A DNA stretch of 64,000 bases from an uncultured beta proteobacterium (GTDB taxonomy: Bacteria > Pseudomonadota > Gammaproteobacteria > Burkholderiales > Burkholderiaceae_C). Both the position numbers and the translations under genes were made by a program. Below the pieces are notes generated by a model. It ran no database searches and was not told the DNA's origin. It saw nothing but the letters and a program-made list of their open reading frames with translations. Below are positions 47,391 to 56,686 of the stretch, piece by piece (the first letter of the stretch is position 1; each line of letters starts with the position of its first letter). The stretch covers positions 1 through 64,000 of the forward strand of contig CAIMSP010000071.1 of the NCBI GenBank assembly GCA_903844215.1, in the 5' to 3' direction.

Positions 47391-47512
47391 ACCCTCACCC
47401 CTGCCCTCTCCCGCACGCGGGCGAGGGAGCCGATCCGAACACCATGCATCGGTCGAGTCCTCCACAACGCCCTCGCCCCCGGAATCGGGGGCGAGGGCGG
47501 GGCTGAGGGGCG
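47391..47512. repeat. Intergenic imperfect palindrome with two hairpins
   Basis: The left arm (CCCTCACCCCTGCCCTCTCC) and the right arm (complement of GGGGGCGAGGGCGGGGCTGA) match imperfectly across 122 bases. Within it CCCTC-T-CCCGC pairs with GCGGG-C-GAGGG at 47404-47427, and a perfect 13-bp stem with a 6-base loop lies at 47468-47499. It fills the gap between the decarboxylase and psd. CCCTCACCCC/GCCCTCTCCC elements are frequent in proteobacterial intergenic DNA. It may also act as a terminator. Confidence 0.7.
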
Positions 47513-47574
47513 TCGCAATAGCGCGCAAGGCAGAAATTTATAATTGGCGGTTCTTCTCTTCTCCGGTAGCGTCC

Positions 47575-48447
47575 ATGTCCGATCGTCTTGCAGTGCTGCC
47601 TCAGTACCTGTTGCCCAAAGCGGCCCTCACGGCGCTGGCGGGAAAGTTTGCCCAGGCCCAGGCCGGGCGCATCACCACGGCGGTGATCCGCAGATTCGTG
47701 GCGCACTACGGCGTGGCCATGAACGAGGCGGCCAATCCCGACATCGCCAGCTACGCCAGCTTCAACGACTTCTTCACGCGCGCGCTGCGCCCCGGCGCCC
47801 GGCCTTTGGCGCAGGCGGACTTCGTCTGCCCGGTGGACGGCGCCATCAGCCAGTTCGGCGCGATCGAAGGCCATCAGATCTTTCAGGCCAAGGGCCACGA
47901 GTACAGCAGCACGGCCCTGGTCGGCGGCGACGCGCAGTTGGCCGCCCAGTTCGACAACGGCAGCTTTGCCACGATCTACCTGAGCCCGCGCGACTACCAC
48001 CGCATCCACATGCCCTGCGCCGGGCGCTTGACGCGCATGATCCATGTACCCGGTGAACTGTTCTCTGTGAACCCGACCACAGCGCGCGGCGTCCCCGGTC
48101 TGTTCGCGCGCAACGAACGCGTGGTCTGCGTCTTCGACTGCGCGCACGGCCCCTTCGTGCTGGTGCTGGTGGGCGCCACCATCGTGGGCAGCATGGCCAC
48201 GGTCTGGCATGGCGTGGTGAATCCGCCTCGTCCCGGTGGGCTGCGCGAATGGCGTTACGACGAACCGGCTATTTCGCTGCAGCAGGGCCAGGAAATGGGC
48301 CGCTTCCTGCTGGGCTCGACCGTGGTGCTGTTATTCCCCCAGGGCACGCTGCAGTTCAACCCCGTCTGGACCCCGGCACAAGCGGTGCGCCTGGGCGAGG
48401 CCATGGGCACGCTTTCTTCCTCTTCACTCCAAACCTCACGATCATGA
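47575..48447 (+). CDS. psd: Phosphatidylserine decarboxylase proenzyme
   Basis: A 290-residue inner-membrane enzyme that makes phosphatidylethanolamine. The self-cleavage site forming the pyruvoyl group is [10 protein letters not shown] (the GST motif) near residue 251, with the catalytic histidines in [12 protein letters not shown] and VRNER-like [25 protein letters not shown] is the typical N-terminal stretch. Its stop overlaps purT by 4 bases. Confidence 0.96.
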   Translation: MSDRLAVLPQYLLPKAALTALAGKFAQAQAGRITTAVIRRFVAHYGVAMNEAANPDIASYASFNDFFTRALRPGARPLAQADFVCPVDGAISQFGAIEGHQIFQAKGHEYSSTALVGGDAQLAAQFDNGSFATIYLSPRDYHRIHMPCAGRLTRMIHVPGELFSVNPTTARGVPGLFARNERVVCVFDCAHGPFVLVLVGATIVGSMATVWHGVVNPPRPGGLREWRYDEPAISLQQGQEMGRFLLGSTVVLLFPQGTLQFNPVWTPAQAVRLGEAMGTLSSSSLQTSRS

Positions 48448-49685
48448 AAACACTCGGCACCCCGCTCTCGCCCCAGGCCACCAAAGTCATGCTGCTGGGC
48501 AGCGGCGAACTCGGCAAGGAAGTGCTGATCGCCTTGCAGCGTCTGGGCGTGGAGACCATCGCCGTGGACCGCTACGAGAACGCGCCGGGGCAACAGGTGG
48601 CGCACCATGCGCGCACCATCACCATGAGCGATCCGGCCCAACTCAAGGCGCTGATCGAATCGGAGCGACCGCACCTGGTGGTGCCCGAGATCGAAGCCAT
48701 CGCCACGCCCATGCTGCAGCAGTTGGAGGCCGCAGGCACGGTGCGCGTCATCCCCACGGCGCGCGCCGCGCGCCTGACCATGGACCGCGAAGGCATACGC
48801 CGTCTCGCGGCCGAAACCTTGAGCCTGCCCACCAGCCCGTATCAGTTCTGCGACTCGCTGGCCGAATTGCAGGCCGCCATCGATGGCGGCATCGGCTACC
48901 CCTGCATCGTGAAACCGGTGATGAGCAGTTCGGGCAAGGGCCAGAGCAAGATCGATGGGCCGGCCGACGTGAAGAAGGCCTGGGACTACGCCATGGCCGG
49001 CGGGCGCGTGAGCCACGGCCGCGTCATCGTCGAGGGCTTCATCGCTTTCGACTACGAAATCACCCTGCTCACGGTGCGCGCCGTGGGCGCCGACGGCCTG
49101 GTGGAAACTCATTTCTGTGAGCCCATCGGCCATGTCCAGGTCAGCGGCGACTACGTCGAGAGCTGGCAACCCCACCCCATGCATCCGGCCGCGCTGGAGC
49201 GCTCGCGCCAGATCGCCAAGGCCGTGACCGACAACCTGGGCCAGGGACTGGACGGCGACGCCAGCAACGGCGCCACGGCCGGGCTGGGCCTGTTCGGCGT
49301 GGAGCTGTTCGTCCAGGGCGAGCAGGTCTGGTTCAGTGAGGTGAGCCCGCGCCCGCACGACACCGGCATGGTGACCATGACGACGCAATGGCAGAACGAG
49401 TTCGAGCTGCACGCCCGCGCCATCCTGGGCCTGCCGGTGAACACCGCACTCAAGAGCCCCGGCGCCAGCGCCGTGATCTACGGCGGCGTCGAGGCCAAAG
49501 GCATCGTGTTCGACGGCGTGGCCGAAGCGCTGCGCGTGCCCAACACCGACATCCGTTTGTTCGGCAAGCCCGAGAGCTTCGTGAAACGCCGCATGGGCGT
49601 GGCGCTGGCCTTCGACGCCGACGTGCAGGTGGCGCGCGTCAACGCCAAACTGGCCGCGTCCAAGGTGAAGCCGCGGGTGGCTTAA
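48444..49685 (+). CDS. purT: Formate-dependent phosphoribosylglycinamide formyltransferase
   Basis: A 413-residue ATP-grasp enzyme that formylates GAR with formate in purine synthesis. It opens with [20 protein letters not shown], then [17 protein letters not shown] (ATP-grasp) and [20 protein letters not shown] with [12 protein letters not shown] 48444 gives the correct N-terminus and overlaps the psd stop (ATGA). Its own stop is 2 bases from the convergent gene at 49688. Confidence 0.96.
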   Translation: MKTLGTPLSPQATKVMLLGSGELGKEVLIALQRLGVETIAVDRYENAPGQQVAHHARTITMSDPAQLKALIESERPHLVVPEIEAIATPMLQQLEAAGTVRVIPTARAARLTMDREGIRRLAAETLSLPTSPYQFCDSLAELQAAIDGGIGYPCIVKPVMSSSGKGQSKIDGPADVKKAWDYAMAGGRVSHGRVIVEGFIAFDYEITLLTVRAVGADGLVETHFCEPIGHVQVSGDYVESWQPHPMHPAALERSRQIAKAVTDNLGQGLDGDASNGATAGLGLFGVELFVQGEQVWFSEVSPRPHDTGMVTMTTQWQNEFELHARAILGLPVNTALKSPGASAVIYGGVEAKGIVFDGVAEALRVPNTDIRLFGKPESFVKRRMGVALAFDADVQVARVNAKLAASKVKPRVA

Positions 49686-49687
49686 GT

Positions 49688-51286
49688 TCACTCGCCCCAG
49701 GGCAGCATCAAGGTCACCATCGCCAGCTTGGCGAACTCGGGCTCGAAGGCGTCGATGATGGCTTGCGGATCGGGGCACAGCGTGCTGTCGGTGATGACGC
49801 CGAACTGCACGCCGCCACCGTAGCTCAGGATCGACACGCCCAGTCCCACCGAGCCCGATTGCGGCACCCAGAACAGGCTTTGTTCCAGGGTGGAGCCGCA
49901 CAGCGTCATCTTCTTCGCCGGTCCCGGCACGTTCGTCATGACGGCGGTGGTCTTCTTCGAGAACAGGCCGAGCATGGCGTCCTGCGCCGGTTTGATCAGC
50001 AGCCCCGCGACCGCCAGCAAGCCAAAGGTCAGCAGCGGCTGCATCGAGCCTTTGAGTTGGCCCATGCGCCGGCGCACTTCGTACACGCGCTCCACCGGAT
50101 TGGCCACGCCGATGGGCAGCACCAGCGGCGCCAGACCGAAGCGGTTGCCCAGCTTGTAGGCCTGGTCCATGGGACGCAGGTTCACCGGCACCATGGCGCG
50201 GATTTCCTGGTTTTCGACGTCATCGCCCTTGGCCTTGAGGTATTCGCCGATGGCGCCGGCCACGCAACTCAAGAGCACGTCATTGATCGAGCAGTGCAGC
50301 GCTTTGCCCACGGCCTTGACCTCGTCGAGCGGAATCGGCTGGCACCAGGCCACGCGTTTTTGCTTGCCCGGTTGGCCCTTGAGGCGCGTCTTGGAATCGT
50401 CGGGCATGAGCGCCAGCGCGGCTAGGTCGCTCACCACCTGGTAGGCCATCTTGGCCATGTCCATGGAGCCGCTCACGCCCTTTTGCGGGTCGCCTAACAG
50501 TCCCAGGGACTGGGCCGCGCCCTCGCCCGCCATGTCCACGGCGCGCAGCGCCACGTCGGTCAAGGGTTTGATCAAGGTGTCGGTGATCCAGTCCTCCGCC
50601 CCCTCGATCCCACCGCGCTTGGCCTTCGCCTGACTGCGCTCGGGTGGCGGCGCGCCGCCGTCCATCAGCGACATCACGACCGAGATCAGCGCGATGCCGT
50701 CGGCGATGCAGTGGTGGATGCGCAAAATCATGGCCGAGCCACCCTGGTAATCCTCCACCAGGTGGAACTGCCACAAGGGATGGGCCGCGTCCAGCGGCTG
50801 CATCGTGAGTTCCGCCAAGCGGTCCTGCAGCGCGATCTGTTCCTGGCCCTTGGGCGTCTTGCGCAATTGCTCGATCACGATGTGGCGGTCGAGCTCGAAC
50901 TCGGTGTGGTCCACCCAGGATGCGCCGGCGGCACCCTGCACCGTGCGCTGGGTGAAGCGCCGGTACTTCAGCAGCCGCTCGTTTAGCCGCTCGCGCAAGG
51001 GATCGATCTTGATGCCGGGTTTGAGGATCCACACGCCCACGATCATCATCAGATTGGATTCGGAGTCCATGCGCAGCCAGGCCGTGTCCACCTTGCTCAT
51101 GCGCTCGCCGCCCAGACCCAGGGCGCCCGAGACGGTGTCGCTCACCGCCTGGGGCATGGCGGCCGAGGCCTGCTGCGCGCTTTGGCGCGCCGACTTTGCG
51201 GCGCTGCGCGCCACCGGTCCGACGCGCGAGGCGAGCTCGCGCCCGGCCTGAGAAACCACTTGCTGTGCTTGGATGCGGGTGACCAT
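49688..51286 (-). CDS. Wax ester synthase/diacylglycerol acyltransferase (WS/DGAT)
   Basis: A 532-residue bifunctional acyltransferase that makes wax esters or triacylglycerol from acyl-CoA. The active-site motif is HHCIADG in MILRIHHCIADGIALI, and the family C-terminal motif MTNVPGPAKKMTLCG is present. ATG 51286 follows AAGGAG, while the frame upstream to 51358 is not family-like. The N-terminal 80 residues before KVDTAWLRMDSE are a non-standard Ala/Ser/Gln-rich extension with helical character. A divergently transcribed acyl-CoA-binding protein starts 87 bases away, which suggests a shared acyl-CoA storage role. Confidence 0.92.
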   Translation of the reverse strand: MVTRIQAQQVVSQAGRELASRVGPVARSAAKSARQSAQQASAAMPQAVSDTVSGALGLGGERMSKVDTAWLRMDSESNLMMIVGVWILKPGIKIDPLRERLNERLLKYRRFTQRTVQGAAGASWVDHTEFELDRHIVIEQLRKTPKGQEQIALQDRLAELTMQPLDAAHPLWQFHLVEDYQGGSAMILRIHHCIADGIALISVVMSLMDGGAPPPERSQAKAKRGGIEGAEDWITDTLIKPLTDVALRAVDMAGEGAAQSLGLLGDPQKGVSGSMDMAKMAYQVVSDLAALALMPDDSKTRLKGQPGKQKRVAWCQPIPLDEVKAVGKALHCSINDVLLSCVAGAIGEYLKAKGDDVENQEIRAMVPVNLRPMDQAYKLGNRFGLAPLVLPIGVANPVERVYEVRRRMGQLKGSMQPLLTFGLLAVAGLLIKPAQDAMLGLFSKKTTAVMTNVPGPAKKMTLCGSTLEQSLFWVPQSGSVGLGVSILSYGGGVQFGVITDSTLCPDPQAIIDAFEPEFAKLAMVTLMLPWGE

Positions 51287-51372
51287 GGAATCTCCTTCAA
51301 TCAATAGCCCGCATTTTGCAGGCAAGACATGGCTTACGATAATGGGCAGATACCCCAACCAAGGAGAACCTC

Positions 51373-51627
51373 ATGGCCGACCTGAAAGCGAAATTCGAAG
51401 CTGCCGCAGCCCAATCCAAAACCCTGAGCGAGCGCCCCGACAACGCCACGCTGCTCAAGCTCTACGCGCTCTACAAGCAGGGCAGCACGGGCGACAACGG
51501 CGAGAAGAAGCCCGGCTTTGGCGACATGGTGGGCCGCGCCAAGTGGGACGCGTGGAACGGCCTCAAGGGCACGGACAGCCAGGACGCGATGCAGCAGTAC
51601 ATCGATCTGGTCGAGTCGCTGAGCTGA
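51373..51627 (+). CDS. Acyl-CoA-binding protein
   Basis: An 84-residue ACBP of four helices. Sequence landmarks: MADLKAKFEAAAAQSKTLSE, LLKLYALYKQGSTGDNGEKK, GFGDMVGRAKWDAWNGLKG, and a helix MQQYIDLVESLS. The YALYKQ and KWDAW segments are the acyl-CoA contacting positions. AAGGAG precedes the ATG. It binds medium- and long-chain acyl-CoA in the cytoplasm and is a plausible donor pool for WS/DGAT, which is divergent. Confidence 0.95.
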   Translation: MADLKAKFEAAAAQSKTLSERPDNATLLKLYALYKQGSTGDNGEKKPGFGDMVGRAKWDAWNGLKGTDSQDAMQQYIDLVESLS

Positions 51628-51643
51628 GTTGCCGCAGCCCGGA

Positions 51644-52912
51644 TCAGCCCACCACGCCGCGCGCGTGCAGTTGGGCGATCTGCTCGTCGGACAGGCCCAC
51701 TTCGCGCAACACCGCGTCCGTGTCCTGTCCCAGCGCGGGCGCATGGCGCCGGTGGCTGGCCGGTGTGAGGCTGAGCTTGGGCACGAAGCCGGGCAGCGTC
51801 ATGCTCGTGCCATCGTTCATCGTCACTTGCTGCAGCATGCCGCGCGCGGCGTAATGCGGATCGGCGGCGATGTCGGCCACGGTGTAGATTTTTCCCGCCG
51901 GCACGGACGCGGCGTCCAGCGCTTGCAGCACCTGCTGCACGCTGCGCCTTCGGCTCCAGTCGCCAATCGCCGCATCGAGTTCCTGCACGCGCGCCACGCG
52001 TCCGGCGTTGTCCTTGAATGACGTGTCGTCGGCCAGGTCGGGGCGCTCGATGCACAGCATCAGGCGCTTGAAGATGCTGTCGCCGTTGCCCGCGATCAAC
52101 GCGTAGCCGTCGGCGCACAAGTAGGCGTTGGTCGGCGCAATGCCGGGCAGGGCCGAACCAGCCGGTGCGCGCACCGCGCCAAAAACGCTGTACTCGGGCA
52201 ACAGGCTTTCCATGCAGTTGAACACCGCCTCGTACAAGGCCACGTCGATCACCTGGCCTTGGCCCTTGGGCGCCTGCGTGCTCACGCTCTTGTGCCGATG
52301 CTGCAGCGCCAGCAGAATGCCGATCACGCCGTGCAGCGCGGCCAGCGTGTCGCCGATGCTCACGCCCACGCGCACCGGCACCCGACCGGGCTCGCCGGTG
52401 AGATGGCGCAGGCCGCCCATGGCCTCGGCCACGACGCCAAAACCGGGGCGATCCCGATACGGCCCGGTCTGGCCGTAGCCGCTGATGCGCAGCATGATCA
52501 GGCCCGGATTGAGCGCCGCCAGCGCGGCCGGGCCCAGGCCCCAGCCCTCCATCGCGCCGGGGCGAAAGTTCTCGATCAGCACGTCGGCCTCGGTGGCGAG
52601 TTGGCGCACGATGTGCTGCGCTTCGGGCTGCTTCAGGTCGAGCGCGAGCGAGCGCTTGTTGCGCGACTGCACCTGCCACCAGACCGAGGTGCCGTCCTTG
52701 ATGAGGCGCCATTGGCGCAGCGGATCGCCACCGCCTGGCGCTTCGATCTTGATGACTTCGGCGCCGAAATCGGCCAGCGTTTTCGCGGCGAAGGGGCCGG
52801 CGATGAGCTGGCCCAGTTCGATCACTTTCAGGCCGGCCAGTGGCCCCAAGGCGGGCGCGTTTGCCCCCTCGCGTTCCTCGCTGTCGCTCGGCCCGGCGGC
52901 TTGCGCGCTCAT
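51644..52912 (-). CDS. CaiB/BaiF family CoA transferase
   Basis: A 422-residue class III CoA transferase. It has LAGLKVIELGQLIAGPFAA, KIEAPGGGDPLRQWRLIKDG, RNKRSLALDLKQPEAQ, and the catalytic Asp in VSIGDTLAALHGVIGILLAL. An Ala-rich N-terminal stretch of about 25 residues precedes the conserved part. It starts 4 bases before the PHA-region gene ends. The acid substrate is unknown; relatives act on carnitine, succinate/mesaconate and formate. Confidence 0.92.
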   Translation of the reverse strand: MSAQAAGPSDSEEREGANAPALGPLAGLKVIELGQLIAGPFAAKTLADFGAEVIKIEAPGGGDPLRQWRLIKDGTSVWWQVQSRNKRSLALDLKQPEAQHIVRQLATEADVLIENFRPGAMEGWGLGPAALAALNPGLIMLRISGYGQTGPYRDRPGFGVVAEAMGGLRHLTGEPGRVPVRVGVSIGDTLAALHGVIGILLALQHRHKSVSTQAPKGQGQVIDVALYEAVFNCMESLLPEYSVFGAVRAPAGSALPGIAPTNAYLCADGYALIAGNGDSIFKRLMLCIERPDLADDTSFKDNAGRVARVQELDAAIGDWSRRRSVQQVLQALDAASVPAGKIYTVADIAADPHYAARGMLQQVTMNDGTSMTLPGFVPKLSLTPASHRRHAPALGQDTDAVLREVGLSDEQIAQLHARGVVG

Positions 52913-53232
52913 TTTTTCTTCGTCTTCGCCTTGGGCGCCGGCTTTTCGGCCAGCAGGTCGTCCAGGTTCTTCACGATTTCACCTTCGATGCGGTCCTTGA
53001 ATGCGCCCAGCAGAAAGCCCAGCTTGGCGTCGAGTTCAAAATGCTCGTGCGTGACCTTGAGCCGGCCGTTCACGCCGGAGCGCGTGAAGCAGACCTCGTC
53101 CACGGTCGCGCCTTCCGCGTAGGTGCACACCATGTCGAACTCTTCTTCGACCTGCTCGGCCCAGCGAAAGGCGATCTTTCTGGCCTTGGGCAGGCCCAGG
53201 CCATGTTTGCGTTGTATCTGGATATCAGCCAC
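52909..53232 (-). CDS. Polyhydroxyalkanoic acid system family protein
   Basis: A 107-residue protein matching the PHA granule-region family (PHA_gran_rgn). Recognisable are MADIQIQRKHGLGLPKARKI, VCFTRSGVNGRLKVTHEHFE, and GFLLGAFKDRIEGEIVKNLD, ending in a Lys-rich tail (PKAKTKKK). These small proteins are often encoded near PHA synthesis genes; the function is not known. It overlaps the CoA transferase by 4 bases and the aminopeptidase gene by 8, forming one operon. Confidence 0.86.
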   Translation of the reverse strand: MADIQIQRKHGLGLPKARKIAFRWAEQVEEEFDMVCTYAEGATVDEVCFTRSGVNGRLKVTHEHFELDAKLGFLLGAFKDRIEGEIVKNLDDLLAEKPAPKAKTKKK

Positions 53233-54325
53233 GGTGTGTCTCCGGCAAGGTCAATGTTTTCAGCGCCTCGCGGCGCTCGTCTGTGCTCAGGCGCGCCAGG
53301 CGCCGCACCGCATCATAAAACCTGGACCAGTCCTGGCCCTGCGCCAGGAACAGCGCTTCAAAGCCCGGAACGAGTTCGTCGTAAGCCGCGATCGCGCCAA
53401 AGGAGGCGTTGTTGGCCCCGGCCACCCAGGCGTCATAGCCCGCGTAGCCGCCCCAACTCAGCCGGAGCTGCGCATAGCCTTGGCGAAATTCCCGCATCGC
53501 GACGAGCTTGCGCTCCGAGCGCTGCGCCAGCGCCGCCGTGGCAACCGCAGGACCGGCGTAAACCGCTTCCAGTGCCTGGCGCGTGCTGCGCACGAGCGCG
53601 CGAAACTGCTGGCGCCGCGCATCCAGTTCGGCGTATTCCTGGCGCGCTGCGGGCGAAGCCTGAGCCGTCAGCCAACGCTGCGCGCCCAGGCGCTCCACCG
53701 CCGTGGCAAAGGATTCGTTGAAGACGGTGTCGTCCTGCACGTACAAGAGCTGGTGCGCCAGTTCATGAAAGACCATGCGGGCGAGCTCGCCTTCGGGATA
53801 GCGAATAAAGGTGTTGAGCAAGGGGTCACCGCCGGCCCAATTCATCCAGCCCAGCGTGGAGTAGGCGGGCACGCCGTAAACGCTGGTCTCCAGCTCCTGC
53901 GTCTGCAGGCGCAGCGACTCGGCGCGGGCCTGGTCCTGATCGAAAAAGCCCTTGTAGCCAATGCAGCCCGTGATCGGAAAACACCAGGTCGTGAGCGTGA
54001 GCGAAAAGGCCGGCGCCGCCACCACGTTCCAGAGCACGGCGCTGCGCTGCAGGTCGGCGTAGCTGCGGTAGCTGGCGTTGTCCGGCAGGCCCAGGTCCGA
54101 GACCGCAAACGAGCGCATGCGCTGCGCCAACTGCAGGCGCTGGCGCAGCTCCGCGGGCGTGTGCTCGTCGCTGAGCCACTGCGTCACCGGCTTGGCGGCC
54201 TGCAGCAACTGCAGGTGGCCTTGCAGGGTCTGCAGCAGGTAGCCGGTGTCGGCGCAACCACCCAACAGACACAGGGCCAGGGCGCTGGCGCAGCAGCGTC
54301 GATGGGGAGAGGTTCGCAGCGTCAT
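53225..54325 (-). CDS. Predicted aminopeptidase lipoprotein
   Basis: A 366-residue protein with a lipoprotein signal ending in LGGC (Cys near residue 24), so it is likely anchored in the membrane facing the periplasm. The zinc motif is FHELAHQLLYV with the later ligand in DDTVFNESFATAVE, as in the family of predicted aminopeptidases (Aminopep, PF10023). ATG 54325 is chosen because it produces the lipobox; the upstream frame to 54472 is not protein-like. Catalysis is not verified. Confidence 0.85.
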   Translation of the reverse strand: MTLRTSPHRRCCASALALCLLGGCADTGYLLQTLQGHLQLLQAAKPVTQWLSDEHTPAELRQRLQLAQRMRSFAVSDLGLPDNASYRSYADLQRSAVLWNVVAAPAFSLTLTTWCFPITGCIGYKGFFDQDQARAESLRLQTQELETSVYGVPAYSTLGWMNWAGGDPLLNTFIRYPEGELARMVFHELAHQLLYVQDDTVFNESFATAVERLGAQRWLTAQASPAARQEYAELDARRQQFRALVRSTRQALEAVYAGPAVATAALAQRSERKLVAMREFRQGYAQLRLSWGGYAGYDAWVAGANNASFGAIAAYDELVPGFEALFLAQGQDWSRFYDAVRRLARLSTDERREALKTLTLPETHRG

Positions 54326-54450
54326 GGGAGCGCAAAGTTTAAGCGCTTGGTGCAGCTCGCGTCGGCGCTCGTAAAATCGCTCTTTTGGCTGCAGGCAGCC
54401 GCACCCACCTCGCCAGCGCCTGGGCGGGGATACGACCTCAAGGAAACACG

Positions 54451-55389
54451 ATGAGCATTTCACCTCCCTCAATGTCCGACCGCGACGGCAAGATCTGGAT
54501 GGACGGCCAGATGGTCGAATGGCGCGATGCCAAGATCCATGTGCTGACGCACACGCTGCACTACGGCTGCGGCGCCTTCGAAGGCGTGCGCGCCTACAAC
54601 ACGGTCAACGGCACCGCCATCTTCCGCCTGGAAGAGCACACCGAGCGTTTGTTCAACAGCGCCAAGATCCTGCGCATGAAGCTGCCCTTCACCAAGGAAG
54701 AAGTGAACGAGGCGCAAAAGGCCGTGGTGCGCGAGAACAAGCTCGAATCCTGCTACCTGCGCCCCCTGACCTGGATCGGCGACAAGAAGCTGGGCGTCTC
54801 GCCCAAGGGCAACACCATCCACCTGATGGTCGCGGCCTGGCCCTGGGGCGCCTATCTGGGCGAAGAAGGCATGCAGCGCGGCATCCGCGTGAAGATCTCC
54901 AGCTACACGCGGCACCACGTCAACATCACCATGACGCAGGCCAAGGCGGTGAGCAACTACACCAACTCGATCCTGGCGAACATGGAAGTCACGGACGAAG
55001 GCTACGACGAAGCGATGCTGCTCGACTCCTCGGGCTTCGTCTCCGAGGGCGCGGGCGAGAACCTGTTCGTGGTGAAGGGCGGCGTCGTGTACACGCCCGA
55101 CCTGTCGGCCGGCGCGCTCAACGGCATCACGCGCAACACGGTGTTCCACATCTGCCAGGACCTGGGGCTGGAAGTGGTGCAAAAGCGCATCACGCGCGAC
55201 GAGGTCTATATCTGCGACGAGGCCTTCTTCACCGGCACCGCCGCCGAGGTGACGCCGATCCGCGAGCTCGACCGCATCGAGCTGGGCTGCGGATCACGCG
55301 GCCCCATCACCGAGAAAATTCAGAGCGCGTTCTTTGACATCGTCAACGGCCGCAACCCCAAGTACCACCATTGGCTCACCAAAGTCTAA
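54451..55389 (+). CDS. ilvE: Branched-chain amino-acid aminotransferase
   Basis: A 312-residue class IV PLP aminotransferase for Leu, Ile and Val. Landmarks: DGKIWMDGQMVEWRDAKIHV, THTLHYGCGAFEGVRAY, MAAWPWGAYLG-like VAAWPWGAYLGEEGMQRGI, the PLP lysine region MTQAKAVSNYTNSILANMEV, and LLDSSGFVSEGAGENLFVVK. ATG 54451 follows AAGGAAACACG; the frame extends upstream to 54385 without similarity. Confidence 0.96.
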   Translation: MSISPPSMSDRDGKIWMDGQMVEWRDAKIHVLTHTLHYGCGAFEGVRAYNTVNGTAIFRLEEHTERLFNSAKILRMKLPFTKEEVNEAQKAVVRENKLESCYLRPLTWIGDKKLGVSPKGNTIHLMVAAWPWGAYLGEEGMQRGIRVKISSYTRHHVNITMTQAKAVSNYTNSILANMEVTDEGYDEAMLLDSSGFVSEGAGENLFVVKGGVVYTPDLSAGALNGITRNTVFHICQDLGLEVVQKRITRDEVYICDEAFFTGTAAEVTPIRELDRIELGCGSRGPITEKIQSAFFDIVNGRNPKYHHWLTKV

Positions 55390-55394
55390 GCACC

Positions 55395-55601
55395 ATGAAA
55401 AACTCCAATATCCAACTGCTGGCCAAAGACCTCAACGCCCAAGGCGGCGTGTTCTGCCCCAGCGCCCAGGCCGACATGAAGCTGTGGAACAGCCACCCCA
55501 AGGTGTATCTGGACGTGGCGCACAGCGGCCAGGCCAAGTGCCCCTATTGCGGCACGGTGTACCAACTCAAGGACGGCGAACACGTCGGTGGCCATCACTA
55601 A
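55395..55601 (+). CDS. Small zinc-finger protein (zf-CHCC, NDUFS6-like)
   Basis: A 68-residue protein. It carries VFCPSAQADMKLWNSHPKVY followed by the zinc site AKCPYCGTVYQLKDGEHVGG with HH at the end, the CHCC pattern seen in bacterial homologues of complex I subunit NDUFS6. It starts 5 bases after ilvE and overlaps waaF by 14 bases, so all three are one transcript. No function is established. Confidence 0.92.
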   Translation: MKNSNIQLLAKDLNAQGGVFCPSAQADMKLWNSHPKVYLDVAHSGQAKCPYCGTVYQLKDGEHVGGHH

Positions 55602-56607
55602 CTCGCTCGTCATCGCGCCGCAGTGGATCGGCGACGCGGTGATGACCGAGCCCTTGCTGCGCCGGCTGCAGGCGCGCGGCGAGCAACTCACGGTGGGCGC
55701 ACTGCCTTGGGTGGCGCCGGTTTACCGCGCCATGCCGGCGGTCGCGCAAGTCATCGAGTTGCCCTTTGCCCACGGCGGCCTGCAGTTCAAGGCCAGGCGG
55801 GCCCTGGCCGCGCAATTGCAGGACCGCTTTGATGTGGCCTATGTGCTGCCCAATTCCCTGAAAAGTGCGCTGCTGCCGCTGCTCGCGGGCATACCCAAGC
55901 GCGTGGGCTATCTGGGCGAAGCGCGCATCGGGCTGCTCACCCACCGACTGAAGAATCCGCCCAAGGACAAGCGCCCACCCATGGTCGCTTTTTATTCGGC
56001 GCTCAGTGGCGACACCGAGCTGCAACACGACCGGCCACAACTGCAACTTCCGGCCGAGCGCATCAGCGCCACGCTGCACGCGCTGGGCTTGAGCGGCATC
56101 GAGTACACGGTGTTTGCGCCGGGCGCCGAGTTCGGCCCGGCCAAGCGCTGGCCCGCAGCGCATTACGCCGAACTGGCGCAGCGCCTGCAGCGGCGCGTGC
56201 TGCTGCTGGGCTCGGGCAAGGAAGCCGCGTTGTGCGAAGAGATTGCGGCCAGCGCGAACGCGCAGCGCGTCGGCCAGTGCCTGAATCTGGCCGGAAGGAC
56301 CACGCTGGACCAGGCCCTGTGCCTGATCGCCGCCGCCGCCAGCATGGTGAGCAACGACTCGGGCCTGATGCATGTGGCCGCCAGCCTGGGCGTGGCCCAG
56401 GTGGCGCTCTTCGGCTCCTCCAGCCCGCTGCATACGCCGCCGCTGAACGACCGGGCGCAGGTGCTGTGGCTGAAGAACGATGACCTGTACCAGCCGCCAC
56501 TGGACTGCGCGCCCTGCTTCCAAAGGGATTGCCCGCTGCCTGCGGGCCCACTGCATTTGCGCTGCCTGAATGACATCAGCGCCGCGCAGGTGCTGAAGTA
56601 CCTGTAG
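55588..56607 (+). CDS. waaF: Lipopolysaccharide heptosyltransferase II
   Basis: A 339-residue GT9 enzyme that adds the second heptose to the LPS core. It has VIAPQWIGDAVMTEPLLRRL at the N-terminus, TVFAPGAEFGPAKRWP (nucleotide-sugar site), and MVSNDSGLMHVAASLGVAQV ALFG near residue 265. GTG 55588 is preceded by AAGGACGG and overlaps the zinc-finger gene. It makes ADP-heptose-dependent inner core at the cytoplasmic face of the inner membrane. Confidence 0.96.
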   Translation: MAITNSLVIAPQWIGDAVMTEPLLRRLQARGEQLTVGALPWVAPVYRAMPAVAQVIELPFAHGGLQFKARRALAAQLQDRFDVAYVLPNSLKSALLPLLAGIPKRVGYLGEARIGLLTHRLKNPPKDKRPPMVAFYSALSGDTELQHDRPQLQLPAERISATLHALGLSGIEYTVFAPGAEFGPAKRWPAAHYAELAQRLQRRVLLLGSGKEAALCEEIAASANAQRVGQCLNLAGRTTLDQALCLIAAAASMVSNDSGLMHVAASLGVAQVALFGSSSPLHTPPLNDRAQVLWLKNDDLYQPPLDCAPCFQRDCPLPAGPLHLRCLNDISAAQVLKYL

Positions 56608-56686
56608 CCCGGTGTTGAAAATTGAGGGGAAACCCGCTGGCGACGGCCGCTCACACCGCGCTTAATGCTCGCTCAAGGAGTTTTTC

